This document shows, piece after piece, positions 57,462 through 64,000 of a stretch of 64,000 nt of DNA (within the stretch, counting starts at the first letter, position 1; the number at the start of each line of letters is the position of its first letter). The position numbers and the translations under genes were made by a program. The stretch covers positions 22,189 through 86,188 of the forward strand of contig JAJCYR010000021.1 in the NCBI GenBank assembly GCA_029262775.1, given 5' to 3'. Below the pieces are notes generated by a model. That model did not search any database. It saw only the letters and a list, made by a program, of their open reading frames with translations, and was not told the DNA's origin. The DNA is from Bacteroidota bacterium. Its GTDB lineage: Bacteria; Bacteroidota; Rhodothermia; Rhodothermales; UBA10348.

Positions 57462-59504
57462 ATGGGCCTCGACACGATGAAACTCAAGAACGTTTCGGAA
57501 AAAGACCAGAAAATGATTCAGGACATTGACCGCATGCTCGGTCCTGAGCCCGATGAGCTGGGCTTTGCCAAGAATCTGTTCTGGGGGCGATTCCGTGCCG
57601 AATCGGTGTTCCCGTATCCGGAAGAGTCGCTCGAAGAGCGCGAGCGCTGCGATACCCTGCTCGCAGAGCTCGAGGACTACTTGAAGAACGAGCACCCGGC
57701 CATCGAGATTGACCAGAAGCAGTACATACCGGACTGGGTTATTCAGCGGCTGTTCAAGATGGGAATCATGGGACTGACCGTTCCTGAGAAGTTTGGTGGA
57801 CTCGGGATGGGTATTACCAGTTACAACCGGGTGTTGGAAAAAATAGGTGCCTACTGTGGTTCTACTGGCGTTTTGGTGTCCGCCCATCAGTCCATTGGGT
57901 GCAAGGCCATCATGCTCTTCGGTTCGGATGAGCAGAAGGAAATGTACCTGCCGAAAGTAGCGCGTGAGTATCTGTCTGCGTTCTGCCTCTCCGAGCCAAA
58001 CGTCGGCTCCGATGCTGCTGGGCAGGAGACGCGCTGCGAACTGACGGAAGATGGCACGTATTTCATTCTGAGTGGTGAGAAGAAGTGGAGTACGTCGGGG
58101 GCGCTCTCGGGCATGTTCACCGTTATGGCCAAGCAGCGAATGGTCATCAAGGGAAAAGAGCGCGATGCCGTCACGGCACTCATTTTGACGCCCGATATGG
58201 AGGGTGTGGATATTTTTGAGAAAAACCGCTCCAAGACGGGTATCCGTGGTACCTGGCAGGCCCGTATCCGCTTCACGAACGTACGTGTTCCGCGCGAAAA
58301 CGTGTTGCATGAGGAAGGCCGGGGCCTTCAGGTTGCCCTGTCGTGCCTGAATTTCGGTCGATGCACGCTGTCTGCAGGCATCACTGGAGCCGCCCGTCGA
58401 GGCGCCGAGCAGGCCACAAAGTGGGTACAGACACGCCATCAGTTCGATCGCCCGCTGATAGAATTTGAACTTGTCCGGCAGCGCGTTGCGCGTATGCATT
58501 CCTTCGTCTACGCGGCCGATGCCGTGCTGTACATGATGACGGGCATGCTGGATCGGGGAGACAGGGATATCATGGTTGAGACGGCCATGACGAAGGTTTT
58601 CTGTTCACAAATCGGGTGGGAAGTCCTGGACGATGCCATGGAAATCATGGGTGGTGAGGGCTACATGACCGAAAATGAACTGGAGCGTGCATGGCGTGAC
58701 AATCGGATACACCGCATTGTGGAGGGTTCGAATGAAGTCATGCAGCCGTTCGTATTCGCTTACGGGGGCAAGCAGCTCGCCGAGCAGATGCTTGGCATCC
58801 AGGAAGCACTGGGCTGGGATTCCGACTCGGGCGTACTCTCGAATGTGTCGCGCTTCGTAAAGAACGCCGTGAATCCGAAAATCGTCTCGCGAGCGATACC
58901 GCTCGCTGCAGAGCTGTTTCTGGGCTGGAAGCGATCGGCACCGGATGTACCGGGCGTGCATGCCAGCCTGAAACCCTACGCCGACCGACTGGGACAGCGT
59001 ATCGCTGACCATGCCCGCATGTTCAAGCTGGCCAGTAAATGGCATGAAAACGACATTGTGACTCATCAGGCGACACAGGCCCGACTTGCCGATTCGGGTA
59101 TTTATCTGTTTGTGATGTCAGCCACATTGTCCAAGAGGGATTCGCAACTCAGAACGCTGTCGGGCGCCGATCTCGAGCGGCAAGGGCAGCTTTTTGCACA
59201 CGCCATGGATCTGATGGAACTGCGTATCAAGGACGCGCTGCAAGCCGTAAGGGTGAATGCAGACCCATCCATGCGGCGGGCGGCCACCGCCGCCGAGGAA
59301 CTCGTTGACGCGCTGCCGAACAGCGACTATTACATTCACCGGGCCTCACCCACGGCTGCAGGTCAGGGTCGGAAACTCAGACTGGATCACATCGAGCAGT
59401 TCCCGGGCGACGACGGCAGCAGCAGCGGCAATGGCGCGAAAAATGACATCGAAAATGCTGCAAAGGCCATCGAAAAGGAAATGGAAGCCATCACCGGCCG
59501 ATAA
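57462..59504 (+). CDS. Acyl-CoA dehydrogenase, very-long-chain type (680 residues)
   Basis: FAD-dependent acyl-CoA dehydrogenase with the extra C-terminal domain of the very-long-chain/ACAD9 type. Motifs: MGLTVPEKFGGLGMG, LVSAHQSIGCKAIMLFGSDE, FCLSEPNVGSDAAGQETR, KKWSTSGALSGMFTVMAK, and MEIMGGEGYMTENELERAWR with HRIVEGSNEVMQ, the region holding the catalytic base and FAD contacts. Residues ~450-680 form the additional helical domain. I take the ATG at 57462, which has GGAG 7 bases upstream; a TTG two codons earlier is possible. The gene appears to be monocistronic, with a 175-bp upstream gap. It overlaps serS tail to tail by 14 bp. Probable role: beta-oxidation of long acyl chains. Confidence 0.92.
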   Translation: MGLDTMKLKNVSEKDQKMIQDIDRMLGPEPDELGFAKNLFWGRFRAESVFPYPEESLEERERCDTLLAELEDYLKNEHPAIEIDQKQYIPDWVIQRLFKMGIMGLTVPEKFGGLGMGITSYNRVLEKIGAYCGSTGVLVSAHQSIGCKAIMLFGSDEQKEMYLPKVAREYLSAFCLSEPNVGSDAAGQETRCELTEDGTYFILSGEKKWSTSGALSGMFTVMAKQRMVIKGKERDAVTALILTPDMEGVDIFEKNRSKTGIRGTWQARIRFTNVRVPRENVLHEEGRGLQVALSCLNFGRCTLSAGITGAARRGAEQATKWVQTRHQFDRPLIEFELVRQRVARMHSFVYAADAVLYMMTGMLDRGDRDIMVETAMTKVFCSQIGWEVLDDAMEIMGGEGYMTENELERAWRDNRIHRIVEGSNEVMQPFVFAYGGKQLAEQMLGIQEALGWDSDSGVLSNVSRFVKNAVNPKIVSRAIPLAAELFLGWKRSAPDVPGVHASLKPYADRLGQRIADHARMFKLASKWHENDIVTHQATQARLADSGIYLFVMSATLSKRDSQLRTLSGADLERQGQLFAHAMDLMELRIKDALQAVRVNADPSMRRAATAAEELVDALPNSDYYIHRASPTAAGQGRKLRLDHIEQFPGDDGSSSGNGAKNDIENAAKAIEKEMEAITGR

Positions 59505-60771
59505 TATCGAAACCTGTCCATGGCCGTAGGACTGGGGGTATCGTGATGGACCCGTCGGACTGTTGATAGTGTTCCATGAGCGCGGCCACAATTCTGGGCA
59601 GTGCCAGCCCGCTGCCGTTGAGCGTATGCAGGAGAACGGGCCGGCCTCCGCCAGCTGGCCGGTATCGGATGTTCATGCGGCGCGCCTGGAACGATTCGAA
59701 ATTGGAAATACTTGAGACTTCAAGCCACTGCTCCTGTCCAGGGCTCCATACCTCGAGATCATACTTTTTGGCCTGGGTGAACCCCATGTCGCCCGTTGAC
59801 ATCAGAAGACGCCTGTAAGGCAGGCCGAGAGCCACGAGCAGTGCTTCTGCGTCCTCACGCAGAGATTCCAGCGCGTCGTAGCTGTGCTTCGGATGTACAA
59901 AATGCACCAACTCCACTTTGTCGAACTGGTGTAATCTGTTCAGTCCGCGCACCGTTTTTCCGTGTGAACCGGCCTCGCGCCGAAAGCAGGGCGTGTAGGC
60001 GCAGTACCTGATGGGTAGTTCCTCCTCCGGAATAATCTCGTCCCGGTGCAGGTTGGTGACCGGTACTTCGGCGGTTGGTATCAGATACAGGCCATCCCGT
60101 TTGGCTTCGTACATCAGGTCTTCCTTGTCCGGAAGCTGGCCGGTGCCTCGGGCCGAATCCTCGTTGATGACAAGGGGCGGCTGGATTTCCGTGTAGTTGC
60201 GTCTCGTTGCGGTGTCCAGAAAAAACTGGACCAGGCTCCGCTGAAGGCGGGCGCCCTGGCCTCGGTAGAACGGGAAACCGGCCCCGGAAACTTTCGCACC
60301 CCGGTCGAAGTCGACCAGGCCATGCTGCTCAATCAGTTCCCAGTGGGGGCGGGGGACAAAGCCGAAAGTGGGTTTGTTTCCCCATTCGTAGACCACCTTG
60401 TTATCCTCCTCCGTCCGCCCAACCGGCACGGAGGGGTGGGGTACATTGGGTACCTCGAGGATCAGTTTCAGCAGATCGGCATGAAGTGAACGCTGCTCTT
60501 CCTCAAGCTCGCCCAGACGCGACTTCACGTCGGCACTACGGACAATAAGCTCCTGCGCAGCATCCCGCTTGCCCGACTTCATGAGCAGGCCAATTTCCCG
60601 TGCGGCTGTGTTGGCTTCCGTCTTGAGTTCCTGGTGGGATGTGGCGGCTTGTCGCCAAGATGTATCGAGCTGCAGAATGGAGTCGACAAGCGTGGCGGAT
60701 CCGGTTCGTTTCTTCTCGATGGCATCCTTTACGATTAAAGGATTTTCACGAATGAATTGAATGTCGAGCAT
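59491..60771 (-). CDS. serS: Seryl-tRNA synthetase
   Basis: Class II aminoacyl-tRNA synthetase charging tRNA-Ser (and tRNA-Sec where present). The 426-residue protein has the N-terminal coiled-coil arm (residues ~1-105, MLDIQFIRENPLIVKDAIEK) and then the catalytic core: motif 1 region RNYTEIQPPLVINEDSARGT, TAEVPVTNLHRDEIIPEEEL, motif 2 CFRREAGSHGKTVRGLNRLH, and motif 3 TLNGSGLALPRIVAALMEHY. The ATG at 60771 matches the family start; an extra 30 upstream codons are unsupported. It is the last gene of a five-gene minus-strand run, 17 bp after the reductase. Confidence 0.97.
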   Translation of the reverse strand: MLDIQFIRENPLIVKDAIEKKRTGSATLVDSILQLDTSWRQAATSHQELKTEANTAAREIGLLMKSGKRDAAQELIVRSADVKSRLGELEEEQRSLHADLLKLILEVPNVPHPSVPVGRTEEDNKVVYEWGNKPTFGFVPRPHWELIEQHGLVDFDRGAKVSGAGFPFYRGQGARLQRSLVQFFLDTATRRNYTEIQPPLVINEDSARGTGQLPDKEDLMYEAKRDGLYLIPTAEVPVTNLHRDEIIPEEELPIRYCAYTPCFRREAGSHGKTVRGLNRLHQFDKVELVHFVHPKHSYDALESLREDAEALLVALGLPYRRLLMSTGDMGFTQAKKYDLEVWSPGQEQWLEVSSISNFESFQARRMNIRYRPAGGGRPVLLHTLNGSGLALPRIVAALMEHYQQSDGSITIPPVLRPWTGFDIIGR

Positions 60772-60788
60772 AGCGGCGGGATGTGGTT

Positions 60789-61712
60789 TCAGGCAAAGGT
60801 AGGCAGACCAAGCGTAACACCAAGGTGGGCAAGACCTTGGGACAGCGTTCGCGGCTGCCATCCGAGTTCGGACTGGGCTTTGAGTATGATGAATCCGGAC
60901 CGGGGCGGCCGCGGGGCGGTCTGGCTGAATGTACGGCTGTCTGTGGGCTGCACGAGTTCCGCCCGGTAACCGAAAACGCGGGCTGTCTCCAGGGCCAAAT
61001 CGTATACGGACATCAGTTCGCCTCCCGAAAGGTTATAGACACCGCTCCGGCGGAAGCGGACCATGCGCTCCATGGCGTCGGCCAGGTCTACGACGTATGT
61101 CGGTGTTCGGATATGGTCGGTTACCATGTGCACCGTTTCATCACGCGAGAATTTGTCGAGGAGCCACAAAACGATATTGGATCGGCTGAGGTTTTCAGCC
61201 ATTCCATAGACGAGAACCGTACGCACAATAGCCCAATTGGTAAGCCCTGATTTTCTGACATGGTTTTCGGCAGCCAGCTTGGATTTGCCGTAATAGGAAA
61301 TGGGGTGGGGACGATCATTTTCCGTATACGGACCCGCCTCTCCATCAAATACGAAATCCGTCGAAAGTTGAACGAGGCGCGTGCCGTGCGTTCTTGAGAG
61401 GCGCGCCAGTGTCTCGACCGCGTCGACATTGATTTTCCAGCAGGCGTCGCGGTCCGATTCACAGGCGTCCACGGCGGTCATGGCCGCGGCGTTAATTACC
61501 ACATCGGGTGTAAAATCTTCGAACACGGCGCGCAGCTGCTCGGGATTCGTAATGTCGAGCGGCGTATACCCACATGAACCACCTGCATACCTCGGACTGT
61601 CCTGGAGTCCGGTTGCGAGCACATCGTTTCCCGGCACCTGCCCAAGCTTATGGACCAGGTGTTGGCCAAGAAGCCCGTTCGCTCCTGTAATGAGTATTCG
61701 TTGGAAGAGCAC
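60789..61712 (-). CDS. RmlD-like NAD(P)-dependent sugar nucleotide reductase
   Basis: A 307-residue extended short-chain dehydrogenase resembling dTDP-4-dehydrorhamnose reductase. The Rossmann motif is ILITGANGLLGQHLVHKLG. The family-typical segments are DVVINAAAMTAVDACESD, the catalytic Ser/Thr region LVQLSTDFVFDGEAGPYTEN and the YxxxK pair in PISYYGKSKLAAENHVR. The start is a GTG. True RmlD acts in dTDP-rhamnose synthesis, but the rmlABC genes are not in the window, so the substrate is uncertain. It lies between serS and a small exported protein, 26 bp from the latter. Confidence 0.87.
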   Translation of the reverse strand: MLFQRILITGANGLLGQHLVHKLGQVPGNDVLATGLQDSPRYAGGSCGYTPLDITNPEQLRAVFEDFTPDVVINAAAMTAVDACESDRDACWKINVDAVETLARLSRTHGTRLVQLSTDFVFDGEAGPYTENDRPHPISYYGKSKLAAENHVRKSGLTNWAIVRTVLVYGMAENLSRSNIVLWLLDKFSRDETVHMVTDHIRTPTYVVDLADAMERMVRFRRSGVYNLSGGELMSVYDLALETARVFGYRAELVQPTDSRTFSQTAPRPPRSGFIILKAQSELGWQPRTLSQGLAHLGVTLGLPTFA

Positions 61713-61738
61713 GTTCGGCAGCCTTGTGACTGGTTGTT

Positions 61739-62206
61739 TCAGAGGGTGATACGCAATCCGACACCGGCCAGAAGGCGGCCCTCGAGGCGAGGAATGACCT
61801 CGATTTCAGGCATGAGCTGCAGCACGATGCGGTAGTGTTCAATACCGAAAAATACACCTGCCTCAGCCGCCGGGCCGAGAATAAGTTCTGAATCGGACGT
61901 GCCGCCGGTTATTCCAGGCCCGATGAAGAAGGTGAGGGGCGAATTTTCTACGGGGTTTTCCCTCAATGCGTGAATGCGCGCACGGAAAAATCCATTTGCG
62001 TTGAAGCTGGAGTGGAAATCCCACGCGAGGGACGCGTGGCGCTGATATTTCATGCTGAAACCCGAGAACGTACCTACGACGGCGCCAACTTCGAGGACCG
62101 AGGTACGGGCTGTGCGGCCGGAAAATTCCACGTCCTGTGCCGCCGATGACAACGGAGCCAGAGGCACGACCAGGAACGGGATAACGGCCAGGAGGACACG
62201 AATCAC
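61739..62206 (-). CDS. Small exported, probably outer-membrane beta-barrel-like protein
   Basis: A 155-residue protein with a signal peptide (VLLAVIPFLVVPLAPLSSAA) and a mature part of alternating strands (ARTSVLEVGAVVGTFSGFSM; LTFFIGPGITGGTSDSELIL; RLLAGVGLRITL). This pattern and the closing strand suggest a small beta-barrel or lipocalin-like outer-membrane protein. I recognise no family. It starts with GTG and is 15 bp behind the thioesterase gene on the same strand. Confidence 0.68.
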   Translation of the reverse strand: MIRVLLAVIPFLVVPLAPLSSAAQDVEFSGRTARTSVLEVGAVVGTFSGFSMKYQRHASLAWDFHSSFNANGFFRARIHALRENPVENSPLTFFIGPGITGGTSDSELILGPAAEAGVFFGIEHYRIVLQLMPEIEVIPRLEGRLLAGVGLRITL

Positions 62207-62221
62207 GATAGGAGCCGTAAT

Positions 62222-62758
62222 TCAGGCCTTGAAGGAGGCCAGGTAGTCCTGGACATGGACCGCATCTCTGGGCTCCATTCTGCCGGACAGCAACAAGCGG
62301 AATTCACGACGTCGTGCGGCTGCTTCATACCGGTCGCGCTCTTTCTGTGTCTCGGTCACCAGGTCAGGTACCGGTACGGGCTTTCCGTCTTCCCCGACGG
62401 CTACAAATGTATAGAATGCCCGGTTGCAATGTCGCTTGACGGAGCTTCTCGGATTTTCCGCATAGACGTTGATTTCAATCTCCATGGAGGAGCGGAACGC
62501 CCGGTTGATATGGCTTTCAAGGACAATGATTTCGGATTGGAGGATAGGCTCGTGAAATTCCACCGAGTCCACGCTGGCCGTAACACACACCATTCCTGCA
62601 TGTCTCTGCGAAGAGATCGCCGCGCAGACATCCATCCAATGCAGTAGTCTTCCTCCCATGAGATTGCCGAGCCCGTTCGTGTCATTGGGCAACACGAGTT
62701 CACTCATGGTGCACAGTGAACTGGAAACCGGTCGGCTGGAGTGAGCGGAGCCTGTCAT
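62222..62758 (-). CDS. Acyl-CoA thioesterase (hotdog fold)
   Basis: A 178-residue YciA/BACH-type thioesterase hydrolysing acyl-CoA. Family segments: ELVLPNDTNGLGNLMGGRLL (with the Asn/Asp of the catalytic region), CAAISSQRHAGMVCVTASVD, SVEFHEPILQSEIIVLESHI and SSMEIEINVYAENPRSSVKR. A long helix-rich end completes it. The ATG at 62758 overlaps the upstream stop (ATGA), so it is translationally coupled to the AsnB-like gene; family similarity begins about 17 residues in. It could serve lipid or CoA recycling together with the acyl-CoA dehydrogenases of the window, but this is inference. Confidence 0.88.
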   Translation of the reverse strand: MTGSAHSSRPVSSSLCTMSELVLPNDTNGLGNLMGGRLLHWMDVCAAISSQRHAGMVCVTASVDSVEFHEPILQSEIIVLESHINRAFRSSMEIEINVYAENPRSSVKRHCNRAFYTFVAVGEDGKPVPVPDLVTETQKERDRYEAAARRREFRLLLSGRMEPRDAVHVQDYLASFKA

Positions 62759-63999
62759 GTTTTCTGTTTCTTTTTCTTGGCCGCCGGAAAAAGGATATTG
62801 TTCAAAATGAGTCGATATCCGGGAGAATGCTTGTGAAGGCTCAGGTCGGTAGGCTCCTCTCCAACAAAGTGTTGGTAGTCCTCCGGGTCATGTCCTCCGT
62901 AGAACGTGAATGTGCCTTGACCATAGGTGCCGTTCAGGTAACGCACCTCATCGCGTCCAGGCGCTTCTGCCAGAATGACGACGTTGGGCTTGATAACCGA
63001 TTTCCGGAAATTAGTGGTCTGCCCGATGAACCCCTTGACTGTGGCCACGTGATTTTGGGTCAGCATGGTCGGGACGGGGTCATACTTGGCACTGAATTCA
63101 AACAGGGTGAAATAGTCCACGGCCGGATTACGGAGTTGGGGAGGAGGCGGTCCCGCGTCGATGTCCGAATGCTCATACTCGCGTGCATTGAAAATGGGTC
63201 GAAAGTTCTCAAACGCCAGCGTTCGGGAGAAGTCCAGGTGACCGAGGGCATCCGGATCAATAGGGTCATTGTCATATTCGGATGGGACAATGTCCGTGCC
63301 GGAAGCAGCCAGGGCAATGTCGAACGTGTCCGTACCGGAGCACATGGCGAACAGGAATCCCCCTTCACCGACGTATGCTTTGATTTCTTCCGCCACGGCA
63401 GCCTTCATCTCCGGCACTTTCCTGAATCCTGCCCGCCGAGCTGCCAATTCAGCCTCCCGCTGCTGTTCTATATACCACGCCGTGGACCGGTAGTTGAAAA
63501 ACTTGCCGTACTGGCCGGTGAAGTCCTCATGATGGAGATGGAGCCAGTCATAACGACCGAGGTCTCCAGCCAGCACCTCTTCGTCGTAGATCATCTCGTA
63601 GGGGACCTCCGCGTAGGTCAGTGCCAGGAGCACGGCATCGTCCCAGGGCAGCGTCTGGTCAGGGGCATATACGGCAATTTCTGGTGGTTTTTCGAGCCGG
63701 ACGATGGACGTATTTGCATCCTCGGATTGTACCTCGGCCATGGTCTGGGCGGCAGCGGACGCGGACAACGTCTCGTACGACACCCCCCGAATGCGCAGTT
63801 CCGACTCGGTTTCCCCGGTTGCTGGCATCAGAAACGCGCCGCCCCGGTAGTTGAGCAACCAATCGACTTCCACAGATCGTTCGAGTGCCCAATATACGAG
63901 ACCGTACGCCTTCAGGTGGTCGGTCTGCGAATTGTCCATGGGCACGAGGAGGTCCTGCGCGGCCGCGGGCCAGGGCGCGCCCCCGCCCGCGGGCCCCGC
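62755..63999 (-). CDS. 'Asparagine synthetase B'-like secreted protein (5' truncated by window edge)
   Basis: The frame is open to the right edge of the window, so the N-terminus is missing. The visible ~415 residues begin with an Ala/Pro-rich stretch (PWPAAAQDLLVPMDNSQTDH) that looks like the end of a signal peptide. The family-type opening HLKAYGLVYWALERSVEVDW, with LLNYRGGAFLMP, then follows. Later segments are DWLHLHHEDFTGQYGKFFNY, FAMCSGTDTFDIALAASGTD and the C-terminal FTFYGGHDPEDYQHFVGE. Bacteroidota proteins of this kind are annotated as asparagine synthetase B, although they lack the usual AsnB glutaminase start; the real function is unproven. It ends inside the thioesterase start (ATGA). 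The last 40 bases are unusually G+C-rich. Confidence 0.78.
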   Translation of the reverse strand, partial: AGPAGGGAPWPAAAQDLLVPMDNSQTDHLKAYGLVYWALERSVEVDWLLNYRGGAFLMPATGETESELRIRGVSYETLSASAAAQTMAEVQSEDANTSIVRLEKPPEIAVYAPDQTLPWDDAVLLALTYAEVPYEMIYDEEVLAGDLGRYDWLHLHHEDFTGQYGKFFNYRSTAWYIEQQREAELAARRAGFRKVPEMKAAVAEEIKAYVGEGGFLFAMCSGTDTFDIALAASGTDIVPSEYDNDPIDPDALGHLDFSRTLAFENFRPIFNAREYEHSDIDAGPPPPQLRNPAVDYFTLFEFSAKYDPVPTMLTQNHVATVKGFIGQTTNFRKSVIKPNVVILAEAPGRDEVRYLNGTYGQGTFTFYGGHDPEDYQHFVGEEPTDLSLHKHSPGYRLILNNILFPAAKKKKQKT

Positions 64000-64000
64000 C

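Overview
This window is a gene-dense, G+C-rich stretch of bacterial chromosome. It carries core housekeeping genes, with no mobile element, prophage, CRISPR array, rRNA or tRNA that I can recognise. The gene content points to the Bacteroidota/Rhodothermota side of the FCB group, most likely a Rhodothermales- or Balneolales-like organism. Indicators are: TonB-dependent receptors, one with an N-terminal carboxypeptidase-like domain; two GWxTD-type TPR proteins; a DUF4270-like lipoprotein near a short N-terminal-only starch-synthase homologue; a NagB/PIG-L fusion of the Bacteroidota type; LptD and an LptF/G permease; an 'asparagine synthetase B'-like secreted protein; and two upstream sequences matching the TAnnTTTG -7 element of that group. 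The lineage is inferred from family knowledge, not from a search.

Layout. 1-4454 (+): translation block ffh (partial)-rpsP-rimM-trmD-rplS, then an MqnA-like protein and smpB. 4533-12334 (+): envelope cluster of GWxTD protein, TonB-dependent receptor, lipoprotein and a second GWxTD/TPR protein. 12325-18744 (-): tyrA-gcvT-ftsK-purK-purE. 18934-23408 (+): glutaryl-CoA-type dehydrogenase, NagB/PIG-L fusion, small membrane protein, rsgA. 23424-26033 (-): topA. 26260-29583 (+): pyruvate phosphate dikinase and two small unknown proteins. 29574-33568 (-): hybrid histidine kinase and lon. 33637-35345 (+): cystathionine beta-synthase and a DUF3467 protein. 35349-36431 (-): LptF/G permease. 36566-38738 (+): sucC and an orphan ABC ATPase. 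38792-47863 (-): a seven-gene run (DUF4270-like, outer membrane protein, TPR protein, eno, ftsB, ROK kinase, lptD), preceded by the starch-synthase-like gene. 48940-56151: DCC thiol oxidoreductase (+), a giant DUF4175-like coiled-coil membrane protein (-), glgC (+) and a frameshifted TonB receptor (+). 56141-57286 (-): a PyrF-monooxygenase fusion. 57462-59504 (+): large acyl-CoA dehydrogenase. 59491-63999 (-): serS, RmlD-like reductase, small exported protein, acyl-CoA thioesterase and a partial AsnB-like secreted protein.

How the genes fit together. Three themes recur. One is ribosome and translation maintenance (ffh, S16, RimM, TrmD, L19, SmpB, RsgA, SerS). The second is outer-membrane biogenesis and uptake (LptD, LptF/G, two TonB receptors, lipoproteins, GWxTD proteins). 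The third is central carbon and glycogen metabolism (PPDK, SucC, enolase, ROK kinase, GlgC, starch-synthase-like protein). Packing is tight: codirectional neighbours often overlap by ATGA or GTGA, and four convergent pairs overlap tail to tail by 10-14 bp. No gene-free gap exceeds about 230 bp.

Nothing here is clearly a new system. The items most worth following up are the GWxTD/TonB/lipoprotein/GWxTD cluster, the PyrF-monooxygenase fusion, the S16 protein with a nine-copy repeat tail, the ROK kinase that has lost its zinc cysteines, the N-terminal-only glycogen synthase homologue, and the receptor broken at a G run.
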